DNA of 64,000 nt, taken from the NCBI GenBank assembly GCA_963761525.1, contig CAVXHG010000008.1, forward strand, positions 558,001 through 622,000. The letters are read 5' to 3'. This DNA comes from BOG-931 sp963761525 (GTDB lineage Bacteria > Pseudomonadota > Alphaproteobacteria > Rhizobiales > Xanthobacteraceae). The first letter of the stretch is position 1, and each line of letters starts with the position of its first letter. The position numbers and the translations under genes were made by a program. Below the pieces are notes generated by a model that was given only the letters and a program-made list of their open reading frames with translations, searched no databases and was not told the origin of the DNA. Below are positions 41,891 to 50,474 of the stretch, piece after piece.

Positions 41891-42793
41891 TCATTGCGTT
41901 TTAAGGTACCACTGCAAAATTTGCTCACCGGTCCAGAATTCAACGCCGTCGAACTTGCGCACATAGTCATAGATCGCTTCGAGATATTTGATCCGGTGTG
42001 GCTGACCGCTGAGATAGGGATGAATGGCGAGTGCAAGGATTTTCGCGCGGTGCTCGCTCTCCGCGTAAAGGCGGTCAAACTGATCGATGGTGCGCTTGAA
42101 CAAATAATCGGACTCGTGGTGTTGCACCGCCATCATCGGAATGTCGTTGAGCTCCATCGTGTAGGGCAGCGTCACCAGCGGACCGTGGGTCGTGTTGATC
42201 GTTGTCGGTTCGTCATCATAGACCCAGTCGCCGATATATTTGATGCCGGCTTGCGTCAGCAGATCAGGTGTTTCCAAAGTCTCGGTCAGGCCGGGTCCGA
42301 GCCAGCCGACAGGCCGCTTGCCGGTGAACCGCTCAATCACGTCGAGCGAGCGCGCGATCATTTTCTTCTGATCCGGCTCATGGTGGATCGGTCCCTGCTG
42401 ATAGGAATGGCCCATGAATTCCCACGCGTCGATTTTGGCTTCTTGCGCGACGCGCGCATAGTCCTCGCAAACCCGGGCGTTAATCGCGAGCGTCGGTTTG
42501 ATTTGCAGGCGTTTGAACAAATCGAAGAAACGCCAGACGCCGACTCGCATGCCGTATTCGTGCCAGCTCCAGTTCGGCACGTCGGGAAGCAGCGTCTGTC
42601 CGGTGGGCGGCGCGAGCACCTGCCGCGCCATCGGCTGGCCGATGTCCCAAACCTCGAGGTTGACGATGCTCCAGAACACCAGCCGCTTGTTGTCGGGAAG
42701 CTTGAGCGGCGCACGGTCGACGATCGCGGAGAACGGCGTACGCTCACGCGGCAGCAGCGGTCCGCGGCGTTTTTTCGCGATGCGTCTTTTCAT
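41891..42793 (-). CDS. Polysaccharide-deacetylase-fold hydrolase (PuuE-like)
   Basis: A 300-residue NodB-fold hydrolase; ATG 42793 follows AGGGGGA. Relatives include PuuE allantoinase and enzymes with amide or ester substrates in catabolic clusters. Blocks seen are VFWSIVNLEVWDIGQPMARQ, AWEFMGHSYQQGPIHHEPDQ, KRPVGWLGPGLTETLETPDL and ILALAIHPYLSGQPHRIKYL, with the His and Asp/Glu expected for the metal site (GHSYQ, HPYLSG). Substrate unknown. First gene of the three-gene run with the binding protein and the cupin. Confidence 0.87.
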   Translation of the reverse strand: MKRRIAKKRRGPLLPRERTPFSAIVDRAPLKLPDNKRLVFWSIVNLEVWDIGQPMARQVLAPPTGQTLLPDVPNWSWHEYGMRVGVWRFFDLFKRLQIKPTLAINARVCEDYARVAQEAKIDAWEFMGHSYQQGPIHHEPDQKKMIARSLDVIERFTGKRPVGWLGPGLTETLETPDLLTQAGIKYIGDWVYDDEPTTINTTHGPLVTLPYTMELNDIPMMAVQHHESDYLFKRTIDQFDRLYAESEHRAKILALAIHPYLSGQPHRIKYLEAIYDYVRKFDGVEFWTGEQILQWYLKTQ

Positions 42794-43022
42794 GCGTCCC
42801 CCTGTCCCTAGGCCGGGGCGCAAACCCTATGTTGCACATTCACTTACGGCAAATCTGCCGCGGCAGTGCCTTGGACCCAGCCAATCAAATCCTTGTTAGA
42901 GGGCGACGAGATCGCTTGTAGTTTGCGGCGAGTAGAGCATGTATGGAACCAATGCCCGGGCGACCGATTAAAGTCCTAGCCATTGTGATTGCACGATAAT
43001 CCCGCCATTTGCGGACTCCCCA

Positions 43023-44288
43023 ATGACACGCTCCGCCGTTTCCAACCGTATTCAGCCCGTTGTTGCGGCCACTGTTCGCGCGACTGCTACCATTGGGCGG
43101 CAAGATTCTCGCAACTGTTGGCTGACCGCATTTCGCACGGTGCGGGCGGAAACCGAGCGGCGTGCCGCGCCGCTGTCAGCTGAAGACCAGGTCATCCAGT
43201 CGATGCCGGACGCGAGTCCGACCAAATGGCACCGCGCCCACGTCACCTGGTTTTTCGAGCAATTTCTGCTGCGGCCGTTTGCGCCAAGCTATCGCGTCTT
43301 CGATGAGCGTTTCGCTTATTTGTTCAATTCCTACTACGTGGCCGCAGGTCCCCGTAAGGCTCGTCCGCAACGCGGCATGATTACGCGTCCGACGGCAGCG
43401 GAAGTCGGCGCTTATCGCGCTCATGTCGACGCCGCTGTTTGCGAATTGATCGAAACTGCTGAAAATCTGGACGAGATTGTTCCGATTATCGAGATCGGCC
43501 TGCATCACGAGCAGCAACACCAGGAGCTGCTTCTCACCGATATACTTCACGCATTCTCTTTCAACGAGACGTACCCGGCTTACGATCCGGATTGGCAATG
43601 GCCGCAAACAAGAAACGACGAGGCGGCGCCGGCAGGTACAGTGATCGATGGTGTTCACAAGATAGGTCACGCCGATAGCAGCTTCTGTTTCGACAATGAG
43701 CAGCCGGTCCACGACGTGCTGCTGCACCCGGTGCGGCTTTCCGCTTCGCTCGTGACCAACGGCGAGTGGCTCGAGTTCATGGCCGAAGGCGGCTATGCGG
43801 CACCGGCACTCTGGCTTTCGGACGGTTGGAACACGGTGGAAACGCAACGCTGGGACGCGCCAGGCTACTGGACCAGCATCGACGGCGTCTGGCATTCGAT
43901 GACGCTTGGCGGTCTGCGCCCGATCGATCCGGCTCTGCCAGTTTGTCATATCAGCTATTACGAAGCAGATGCGTTCGCGCGATGGGCAGGCAAGGATCTG
44001 CCCACGGAAGCCGAATGGGAGGCCGCCGCCAGAAGCGGAGTGCTGGTTGACCCATACGACGTCGTCTGGCAGTGGACTCGCAGCGCCTACACCCCATATC
44101 CCGGGTACAAGCCGGCGCCCGGGGCGTTGGGCGAATATAACGGCAAGTTCATGGTCAATCAGATGGTACTGCGCGGCTCGTCGCTCGCGACGCCCACCGG
44201 GCACACCCGCCCGACCTACCGCAATTTCTTCTATCCGGCGGCGCGCTGGCAGTTCAGCGGCCTGCGCCTGGCCGCCTACGAAAACTGA
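43023..44288 (+). CDS. egtB: Ergothioneine synthase EgtB (iron-dependent sulfoxide synthase)
   Basis: EgtB joins hercynine to a thiol donor with oxygen and non-heme iron. The 421-residue protein has a DinB-like N-terminal domain (SPTKWHRAHVTWFFEQFLLR), the iron site block LHHEQQHQELLLTDILHAFS, and an FGE/sulfatase-modifying-like C-terminal domain (LPTEAEWEAAARSGVL, VVWQWTRSAYTPYPG, GEYNGKFMVNQMVLRGSSLA). ATG 43023 is used; the first 50 residues are less conserved and a later start cannot be excluded. It is followed by egtD after 7 bases. Confidence 0.94.
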   Translation: MTRSAVSNRIQPVVAATVRATATIGRQDSRNCWLTAFRTVRAETERRAAPLSAEDQVIQSMPDASPTKWHRAHVTWFFEQFLLRPFAPSYRVFDERFAYLFNSYYVAAGPRKARPQRGMITRPTAAEVGAYRAHVDAAVCELIETAENLDEIVPIIEIGLHHEQQHQELLLTDILHAFSFNETYPAYDPDWQWPQTRNDEAAPAGTVIDGVHKIGHADSSFCFDNEQPVHDVLLHPVRLSASLVTNGEWLEFMAEGGYAAPALWLSDGWNTVETQRWDAPGYWTSIDGVWHSMTLGGLRPIDPALPVCHISYYEADAFARWAGKDLPTEAEWEAAARSGVLVDPYDVVWQWTRSAYTPYPGYKPAPGALGEYNGKFMVNQMVLRGSSLATPTGHTRPTYRNFFYPAARWQFSGLRLAAYEN

Positions 44289-44295
44289 GACCATC

Positions 44296-45276
44296 ATGGC
44301 TCGAGCCGTCCAAACCGCGCGCGGCGCGGGATCGACAATATCAACGAGCGCTTTTGCGGCCGACGTCGTTGCGGGTCTGACCGCGAAGCCGAAACGGCTG
44401 CCACCGAAGTATTTTTACGATCTCGCCGGCTCGGCGCTGTTCGAGCGCATTACGCATTTGCCGGAATATTATCCGACGCGCAGCGAACTCGGAATTCTCA
44501 AGGCTAATGCGCCGGCGATCGCGTCGCTGTTCCCGCCGAATTGCGCGTTGGTCGAGTTCGGCGCTGGCTCGAGCCGTAAGGCGCGCATTCTGCTCGGCGC
44601 CGCGGCGACGGTGGAGGCCTATGTTCCGGTCGACATATCCGGCGATTTCATCGAGCAGGACGCCGCGCAGCTACGCCGCGATTTTCCGCGCCTGACTGTC
44701 GTTCCGTTGGTCAGTGATTTCGCGCAACAGCTCGAGTTTCCACCGGCGATCGCAAACTTGCCGCGTGTCGGTTTTTTTCCGGGCTCGACTATCGGAAATT
44801 TCGAGCCGCACGAAGCATGCAGGTTCATGCGCCACGTCGGCGGACTGTTGGGCAAGGATGGCATCCTGGTAATCGGCGTCGATCTGATCAAGGACAAGGA
44901 CGTTCTTTTTCGCGCTTACAATGACGCCGAAGGCGTGACCGCTAAATTCAATTTCAATCTGCTGGTACGGATCAATCGCGAACTCGGCGCTAACTTCAAC
45001 CTCGGCGCCTTTGAGCACCACGCCTTCTACAACAGCGAGCAGAACCGGATTGAAATGCATTTAGCGAGCCTGCGCCGGCAGAAGGTGAAGGTGAACGGCA
45101 CCACGATCGATTTTCGCGCCGGCGAAACCATCCACACCGAGAACAGCTACAAATACACGATCGAATCATTTCAGGCTTTGGCGCGCGGTAGCGGCTGGAC
45201 TCCGCGCAAGGTTTGGACCGACGGGTTTTTCAGCGTCCATGCGTTGTCTTTCGACGGATTAAAGAAAGACGATTGA
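44296..45276 (+). CDS. egtD: L-histidine N-alpha-methyltransferase EgtD
   Basis: EgtD trimethylates histidine to hercynine with SAM, the first step of ergothioneine synthesis. The 326-residue protein starts at ATG 44296; the ORF upstream is egtB shadow. Motifs are LPPKYFYDLAGSALFERITH, the SAM loop VEFGAGSSRKARILL, GFFPGSTIGNF and the histidine-site end NSYKYTIESFQALARGSGW. No egtA, egtC or egtE is nearby, which fits the short two-gene route common in proteobacteria. Confidence 0.96.
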   Translation: MARAVQTARGAGSTISTSAFAADVVAGLTAKPKRLPPKYFYDLAGSALFERITHLPEYYPTRSELGILKANAPAIASLFPPNCALVEFGAGSSRKARILLGAAATVEAYVPVDISGDFIEQDAAQLRRDFPRLTVVPLVSDFAQQLEFPPAIANLPRVGFFPGSTIGNFEPHEACRFMRHVGGLLGKDGILVIGVDLIKDKDVLFRAYNDAEGVTAKFNFNLLVRINRELGANFNLGAFEHHAFYNSEQNRIEMHLASLRRQKVKVNGTTIDFRAGETIHTENSYKYTIESFQALARGSGWTPRKVWTDGFFSVHALSFDGLKKDD

Positions 45277-45444
45277 GCAACCGCGCCGTTCTGCGACGCC
45301 GGTCCGTTGGCTTTTAGTTCTTCACGCACATCAAGGCCGCCGCATACAAGCGGCTCAAGGCGCATTTTGGGGTCCAGCAAGGGTCGCCTCGTTTTGGCCA
45401 AAGCCCTATAGTTCTGCTGTCCCGGTCTTTTGAGAGATTAGCGG

Positions 45445-46440
45445 ATGCGTCGGTTGTCGTTTGGTCTCGCGGTGCTGATCGCGTTTTCCGCAAACGCACA
45501 ATGCGCGCCTGCACCGGAGCAGGTCAAAATCGGCATTGGCTACGGTCTCGCGTTTTTACCGTTCTACATTTGCGAGGATCTGAAACTCGTCGAGAAATAC
45601 GCCAAGGCCGGTCATCTCGATATCAAGGCCAGTTATACGCGCTTTCTCGGTTCAGGCCCGGTGCAGGACGCAATCGGTTCCGGTGCGATCGACATGGGGC
45701 CGTTCGGCACCGCGCCTTTCCTTGCCGCCTGGCAGCAGCAGAAAGACTCGCCGCAACAGATCGTCATCGTGTCCGGCATCACCACGATGCCGCTGACGCT
45801 GGTGAGCGACCGGCCGAATGTCGCCTCGATTTCCGACCTTGGCCCGACAGACCGGATCGCAATGCCGTCTCTGACCGCGCCGCAGATGTTCGTGCTGCAG
45901 ATGCAGGCGGGAAAAAACTTCAACAAGTCCGATCACTTTGACGGTCAAGTCATGGCATTGCCGCCAGCGGATGCGCTGTCCGCACTGATCAATGGGGAAG
46001 GGATGGTAACGGCCTATTTTGCCTCGCCCCCTTACACTGAGCTTGCGCTCCGCGACGGCAAGATTCATCCGGTTCTCAATTCCGCCGATGTATTCGGCGG
46101 CAAGGCCTCATTTTTAATGATGGGCGCAACGCGCGCTTTCATCGATGGACACCCCGCGATCCCCGACGTAATCGACAAAGCGATCGACGAAGCCTCGCAC
46201 ATCATTCACGACGATCCGCGCCGGGCGGCGGAGATTTATCTGACGCATGAGCCATCAGGGGCGCTCAACGAGTCGGTTATTGAAACGGTATTGCGCGAGA
46301 TCAAGGACGAGTTCAGCGCCGGAATTTACGGCGTGAAGGCTTATTCGGATTTCATGGTCCAGCAGGGCGAGCTCAAAGAGGCGCCGCGAAGCTGGCGGTA
46401 TATCGTTGCGCCCTCGATGATGAACTGGCCGCGCAGTTAG
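45445..46440 (+). CDS. NMT1-like periplasmic binding protein (orphan)
   Basis: A 331-residue binding protein with signal MRRLSFGLAVLIAFSANAQC. The lobe pattern runs KIGIGYGLAFLPFYICEDLK, GSGPVQDAIGSGAIDMGPFG and FGGKASFLMMGATRAFIDGH. It lacks an adjacent ABC permease or ATPase. It is on the plus strand, 116 bases before the ThDP enzyme gene, so it may supply or sense that enzyme's substrate; this is inference from position only. Confidence 0.85.
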   Translation: MRRLSFGLAVLIAFSANAQCAPAPEQVKIGIGYGLAFLPFYICEDLKLVEKYAKAGHLDIKASYTRFLGSGPVQDAIGSGAIDMGPFGTAPFLAAWQQQKDSPQQIVIVSGITTMPLTLVSDRPNVASISDLGPTDRIAMPSLTAPQMFVLQMQAGKNFNKSDHFDGQVMALPPADALSALINGEGMVTAYFASPPYTELALRDGKIHPVLNSADVFGGKASFLMMGATRAFIDGHPAIPDVIDKAIDEASHIIHDDPRRAAEIYLTHEPSGALNESVIETVLREIKDEFSAGIYGVKAYSDFMVQQGELKEAPRSWRYIVAPSMMNWPRS

Positions 46441-46556
46441 CCCGCATGGCAGCCCATTCCGGAACCGCGCTTGACGCAACTGCGGCATGAGGCGAGAATC
46501 CGAGTCAACAAAGCTCACAATTAATCGGATTATGGGCCATTTCTGGGAGGTTTCCG

Positions 46557-48494
46557 ATGTCGAAGCGCAGTCCATCTGCGGCCGCAAATCGTCGTAATTT
46601 CCTCAAAGGTGCAGGTCTTGTCGGCGCAGCCGCTGCGGTTGCTGCACCGGTCGCCGCCAATGCGATGCCCGCCGCACAGCTTGAAAAGTCCAAAATCGGC
46701 CTGCCAGGGCCGCTCCAGGTTGCAGCCGAGAGCCTTCCGCCATCCGGCGACCCGGTCAACCAGACGTCGAGCGGCGGCGACTTCATGACCGACGTCATCA
46801 ATTCGCTCGGCGTCGAGTACATGTTCATTAATTGCGCATCGAGCTATCGCGGCCTGCACGAAGCCATCATCAATCACGGCAACAACAAGCCCGAAATCAT
46901 CACCTGCGTGCACGAGGACATCGCAGTGCATATGGCGCAGGGTTACGCTAAAATGGCAGGCAAGCCGGCCGCCATGGCCTGCCACGGCGTCGTCGGTCTG
47001 CAACACGCAACCATGGCGATGTATAACGCTTGGTGCGATCGGGTGCCTGTCCTGGTGTTCGGCGGTAACATCATGGAGGCCGACAAGCGCGCTCCGGGCG
47101 CCGAATGGCTCCACTCCGGCGTCGACATCGGCCAGATCGTTCGTGAGTTCACCAAGTGGGACGATCAGCCGGCCTCGTTGCAGCATTTCGCCGAGTCAAC
47201 CGCCCGCGCCTACAAGATCGCGACCACATCGCCGATGGGGCCGGTTTTCATCGCGCTCGATGCCGAGTTGCAGGAAAACCCGATCCCGGAGGGTGCGAGC
47301 CTGCAAATTCCAAAATTCGCGCCGGTCATTCCGCCGCAAGGTGATCCCGCGGCCATCGCCGAAGCGGCGAAGATGCTGGTCAATGCGCAGAATCCGCTCA
47401 TCGTCTGCGATCGCGTGGCGCGCACGCCGGCCGGCATGGCGAACCTCGTGGCGCTGGCAGAAGCGCTGCAATGCGGCGTCATCGACAATGCAGGGCGCAT
47501 GAACTTCCCGTCGCGGCATCCGCTCAATCAGAGCTTCCGCCGCGGCTTGATCGGTCAGGCCGATGTCATCCTCGCAATGGAGATGAACGATCTCTGGGGC
47601 ACGCTCACCCATTTCAGCGATCGCATCGAGCGCCGGTCAAAGCCCGCTTACAAGAAAGACACCAAGATCGTCACGCTTGGCACCCGCGACCTGTTCCAGA
47701 AATCCAACTACCAGGATTTCGGCCGCTGGCAGGATGTCGATCTCGACATTGCCGGTGACGCAGAAGCCTCGCTTCCGGCCTTGACCGAGGCGGTGAAGCG
47801 CCTGACCGACGACGGCCGCAAGGCTGCCTTTGCCGATCGCGGCCAGAAACTCGCCAAGGCCCATCTTGCGATGGTCGAGCAATCGAAGACCGATGCAACG
47901 ATCGGCTGGGATTCGAGCCCAATCACGACCGCTCGGATGTGCGCGGAAGTGTACGACGCGATCAAGAACGAGGATTGGTCGGTGGTCGGGACCGCGATCC
48001 GTCTGAACTGGATGCATCGGCTGTGGGACTTCAATAAGCCCTATCAATGGAATGGTGGTTCGGGCGGTGCTGGAATTGGTTACAATTTGCCGGCCTCGCT
48101 CGGTGCGGCGCTCGCCAACAAGAAGGAGGGCCGCTTCACGGTTGCCTTCGGCGGCGACGGCGACTTCATGTTTAATCCGGGCACATTGTGGACGGCCGCG
48201 CATCACAAGATTCCGATGCTCTACATCGTCCATAACAATCGCGCCTATCACCAGGAGTACATGTATCTCGTGGCGATGGCTGCGCGGCATGGCCGCGGCG
48301 TCGAGAAGATGGATATCGGCACCACGATCAAGGATCCGAACATCGATTACGCCACTATCGCGCGCGGCATGGGCGTGCATGGCGAAGGTCCGATCACCGA
48401 TCCGAAAGACCTTGGGCCGGCGCTGCAACGCGCCGTTCAGGTGGTCAAATCGGGCGAGACCGCTGTGGTCGACGTTGTCACCGATCCGCGCTGA
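46557..48494 (+). CDS. Tat-exported thiamine-diphosphate enzyme
   Basis: A 645-residue ThDP enzyme of the acetolactate synthase/benzoylformate decarboxylase superfamily. The N-terminus is a twin-arginine signal (NRRNFLKGAGLVGAAAAVAA), so the folded, cofactor-loaded enzyme should reach the periplasm, unusual for this family. The cofactor parts are complete: the catalytic Glu in TCVHEDIAVHMAQGYAKMAG and the motif GDGDFMFNPGTLWTAAHH with N-N after the expected 24 residues. A c-type cytochrome gene follows 11 bases after the stop, which suggests oxidative rather than plain decarboxylation of a 2-oxo acid. Substrate unknown; FAD binding cannot be judged. Confidence 0.9.
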   Translation: MSKRSPSAAANRRNFLKGAGLVGAAAAVAAPVAANAMPAAQLEKSKIGLPGPLQVAAESLPPSGDPVNQTSSGGDFMTDVINSLGVEYMFINCASSYRGLHEAIINHGNNKPEIITCVHEDIAVHMAQGYAKMAGKPAAMACHGVVGLQHATMAMYNAWCDRVPVLVFGGNIMEADKRAPGAEWLHSGVDIGQIVREFTKWDDQPASLQHFAESTARAYKIATTSPMGPVFIALDAELQENPIPEGASLQIPKFAPVIPPQGDPAAIAEAAKMLVNAQNPLIVCDRVARTPAGMANLVALAEALQCGVIDNAGRMNFPSRHPLNQSFRRGLIGQADVILAMEMNDLWGTLTHFSDRIERRSKPAYKKDTKIVTLGTRDLFQKSNYQDFGRWQDVDLDIAGDAEASLPALTEAVKRLTDDGRKAAFADRGQKLAKAHLAMVEQSKTDATIGWDSSPITTARMCAEVYDAIKNEDWSVVGTAIRLNWMHRLWDFNKPYQWNGGSGGAGIGYNLPASLGAALANKKEGRFTVAFGGDGDFMFNPGTLWTAAHHKIPMLYIVHNNRAYHQEYMYLVAMAARHGRGVEKMDIGTTIKDPNIDYATIARGMGVHGEGPITDPKDLGPALQRAVQVVKSGETAVVDVVTDPR

Positions 48495-48505
48495 GGAGCA
48501 TTGCA

Positions 48506-48886
48506 ATGATCAGGAATAAGCGTATCGCGGCGGCTGTGTTTGGCGTTGCCGCACTGTGTGCGGGTGCGTTCGCTGCGGCACAGGCACAGGACGCCTCGCC
48601 GTCCGGCGACGCCGCAAAGGGCAAGAAGATTTTCCTCACGATCGGTTGCTTCACCTGTCACGGCCGATCAGGCCAGGGCGGCGCCTATAACGGTCCGGCG
48701 CCGATCCTTGCGCATACCATGCTGCCGTTCGACGGTTTCAAAGGACAGATCCGCAATCCGGCAGATGACATGCCGGCGTTTCCCCCTGCCGTGCTTTCGG
48801 ACCAGGACATCGCCGATATCTACGCGTTCGTGGAAACTCTGCCTGGAGCTGGTTCGGCGAAGGATCATCCAATCCTGAACGACTGA
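48506..48886 (+). CDS. Small secreted c-type cytochrome
   Basis: A 126-residue periplasmic class I cytochrome c. Signal peptide IAAAVFGVAALCAGAFAAAQ, one heme-attachment motif C-F-T-C-H (GCFTCHGRSGQGGAYNGPAP), and an axial Met candidate in DDMPAFPPAVLSDQDIADIY. Eleven bases after the Tat-exported ThDP enzyme gene, so the two are very probably co-transcribed and may be redox partners in the periplasm. Confidence 0.92.
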   Translation: MIRNKRIAAAVFGVAALCAGAFAAAQAQDASPSGDAAKGKKIFLTIGCFTCHGRSGQGGAYNGPAPILAHTMLPFDGFKGQIRNPADDMPAFPPAVLSDQDIADIYAFVETLPGAGSAKDHPILND

Positions 48887-48996
48887 ATTTGAATTCGACG
48901 ATCAATATGCCGGCGGCTCCATGCCGCCGGCATATGCTTGTGAGCTTGATCCCCGCCTTCTTAGACTTCATTTCATTGCGCTGAACAGGAAAAATT

Positions 48997-49569
48997 ATGG
49001 CCGAAGCAATCAATGTCATCACGATCTGCGGCAGCCTGCGTAAGGGCTCCTTCAACGCTGCGCTGGCGAGCCAGCTTCCGGGTTTTGCGCCCCCCGGGAT
49101 GTCGATCAAGCCTGCGCCGGCCTGGGACAAGATGCCGATCTATAATCATGACATTCAGGCCAGCACCGGCTTTCCTGCGGACGCCGAGACATGGGCCGCC
49201 GCCATTCGCGGCGCCGACGGCGTGATTATCGTTTCACCGGAATATAACTGGAGCATCCCCGGCGGCCTGAAGAATGCAATCGATTGGGTGTCGCGGATGA
49301 AGGACGTGCCGTTCAGGGACAAGCCCGTCGCAATCCAGTCCTGCGCCGGTGGCCAGCTCGGTGGTGGCCGCATGCAATATCACTTGCGGCAGTGCCTCAC
49401 TTCGATCGACGCCCATCTATTCGGCAAGCCGGAAATCCTTGTCACGTTCGCGATGAAGAAGTTCGATGAGAAGACGCTCGAGCTGACCGACCAGCCGACC
49501 GTCGATATCGTCAAACAGCAACTCGCCGGCTTCGAGAAATATGTCCGCCGACTGAGCGGGAAGCACTGA
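48997..49569 (+). CDS. NAD(P)H-dependent FMN reductase
   Basis: Flavodoxin-like reductase of 190 residues (ChrR/YieF/SsuE-type). Blocks: VITICGSLRKGSFNAALASQ (phosphate loop), GADGVIIVSPEYNWSIPGGL and KNAIDWVSRM, then KPVAIQSCAGGQLGGGRMQY. It reduces FMN, quinones or chromate in relatives. Start ATG 48997. It is 2 bases from the SDR gene and forms a run with the SDR, dioxygenase-like and maleylacetate reductase genes. Confidence 0.93.
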   Translation: MAEAINVITICGSLRKGSFNAALASQLPGFAPPGMSIKPAPAWDKMPIYNHDIQASTGFPADAETWAAAIRGADGVIIVSPEYNWSIPGGLKNAIDWVSRMKDVPFRDKPVAIQSCAGGQLGGGRMQYHLRQCLTSIDAHLFGKPEILVTFAMKKFDEKTLELTDQPTVDIVKQQLAGFEKYVRRLSGKH

Positions 49570-49571
49570 CC

Positions 49572-50339
49572 ATGGCGCGCCTTGATGGCCGCGTTGCGAT
49601 CCTCACCGGCGGCGCCAAGGGGATCGGCCGCTATTACGCGCAGCGGCTGGCAAGTGAGGGCGCCCGCTTGATGATCTCCGACATTGCCGACGGTGCGGAT
49701 CTCGCCGAAGAGCTCGCGCAAGAGCACGGCGCCAACTCGGTGGCGAGCGCCGTCGCCGATGTCAGTGACGAGGGCGCGGTGAAGTCGCTTGTGGCAAAAA
49801 CCATGGAGCGCTTCGGCAAAATCGACATCCTGGTCAACAATGCTGCGCTGTTTGCACCATTGCAGGAGCAAAAGGTCACCGAGATCGACGTCGGCCTTTG
49901 GGACAAGGTGATGTCGATCAATATCCGCGGGGTGTTCCTGATGACCAAGCACGTCGCGCCGCACATGATCGCGCAGAAGTACGGCAAGATCATCAATATC
50001 AGCTCGGGTACGGTGGCGCGCGGCATCCCCAACTTTGCGCATTACGTTACATCGAAGGGGGCTGTGACGGCCTTCACCCGCTCGGTGTCGCGTGAGCTCG
50101 GCGAGTACAATATCTGCGTCAACAATCTGGCGCCGGGCTTCACGCTCAGCGACAGCGTGATCGAGGAAAACCCGCAGCACCTCGAGCATTCGCAGGCGCC
50201 GTCAATTGCGCGCCGGGCTCTCAAGCGTGATCAATACCCTGAGGATTTGCTGGGAGCGCTGCTGTTTCTGTCGTCTGCCGACAGCGATTTTGTCACGGGC
50301 CAGACCATCGCGGTTGACGGCGGCGCCACCAATAACTGA
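49572..50339 (+). CDS. Short-chain dehydrogenase/reductase
   Basis: A classical SDR of 255 residues. The NAD(P) motif is TGGAKGIG, then NNAA (VNNAALFAPLQ), the catalytic Ser in IINISSGTVARG, the Y-x3-K in HYVTSKGAVTAFT, and a C-terminal GQTIAVDGGA block. A D at the end of strand 2 (MISDIADGADL) suggests NAD preference. Starts 2 bases after the FMN reductase. Substrate unknown. Confidence 0.95.
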   Translation: MARLDGRVAILTGGAKGIGRYYAQRLASEGARLMISDIADGADLAEELAQEHGANSVASAVADVSDEGAVKSLVAKTMERFGKIDILVNNAALFAPLQEQKVTEIDVGLWDKVMSINIRGVFLMTKHVAPHMIAQKYGKIINISSGTVARGIPNFAHYVTSKGAVTAFTRSVSRELGEYNICVNNLAPGFTLSDSVIEENPQHLEHSQAPSIARRALKRDQYPEDLLGALLFLSSADSDFVTGQTIAVDGGATNN

Positions 50340-50474
50340 CGCCGGGACAAGCGGTGGGGCGGCGCGCCCGCATGGCAGGCCCGCTTTTGGCTCGTTAACG
50401 CGCTATTTCCGTAAGCCGCGGCTTTGACTATATTCCGTTCAAATAACCGGCTCACACGCTTCACGGAGGATGCC

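Noticed and set aside
43906..44295. Upstream part of the egtD ORF
   Set aside because: Shadow of egtB; EgtD similarity begins after ATG 44296.
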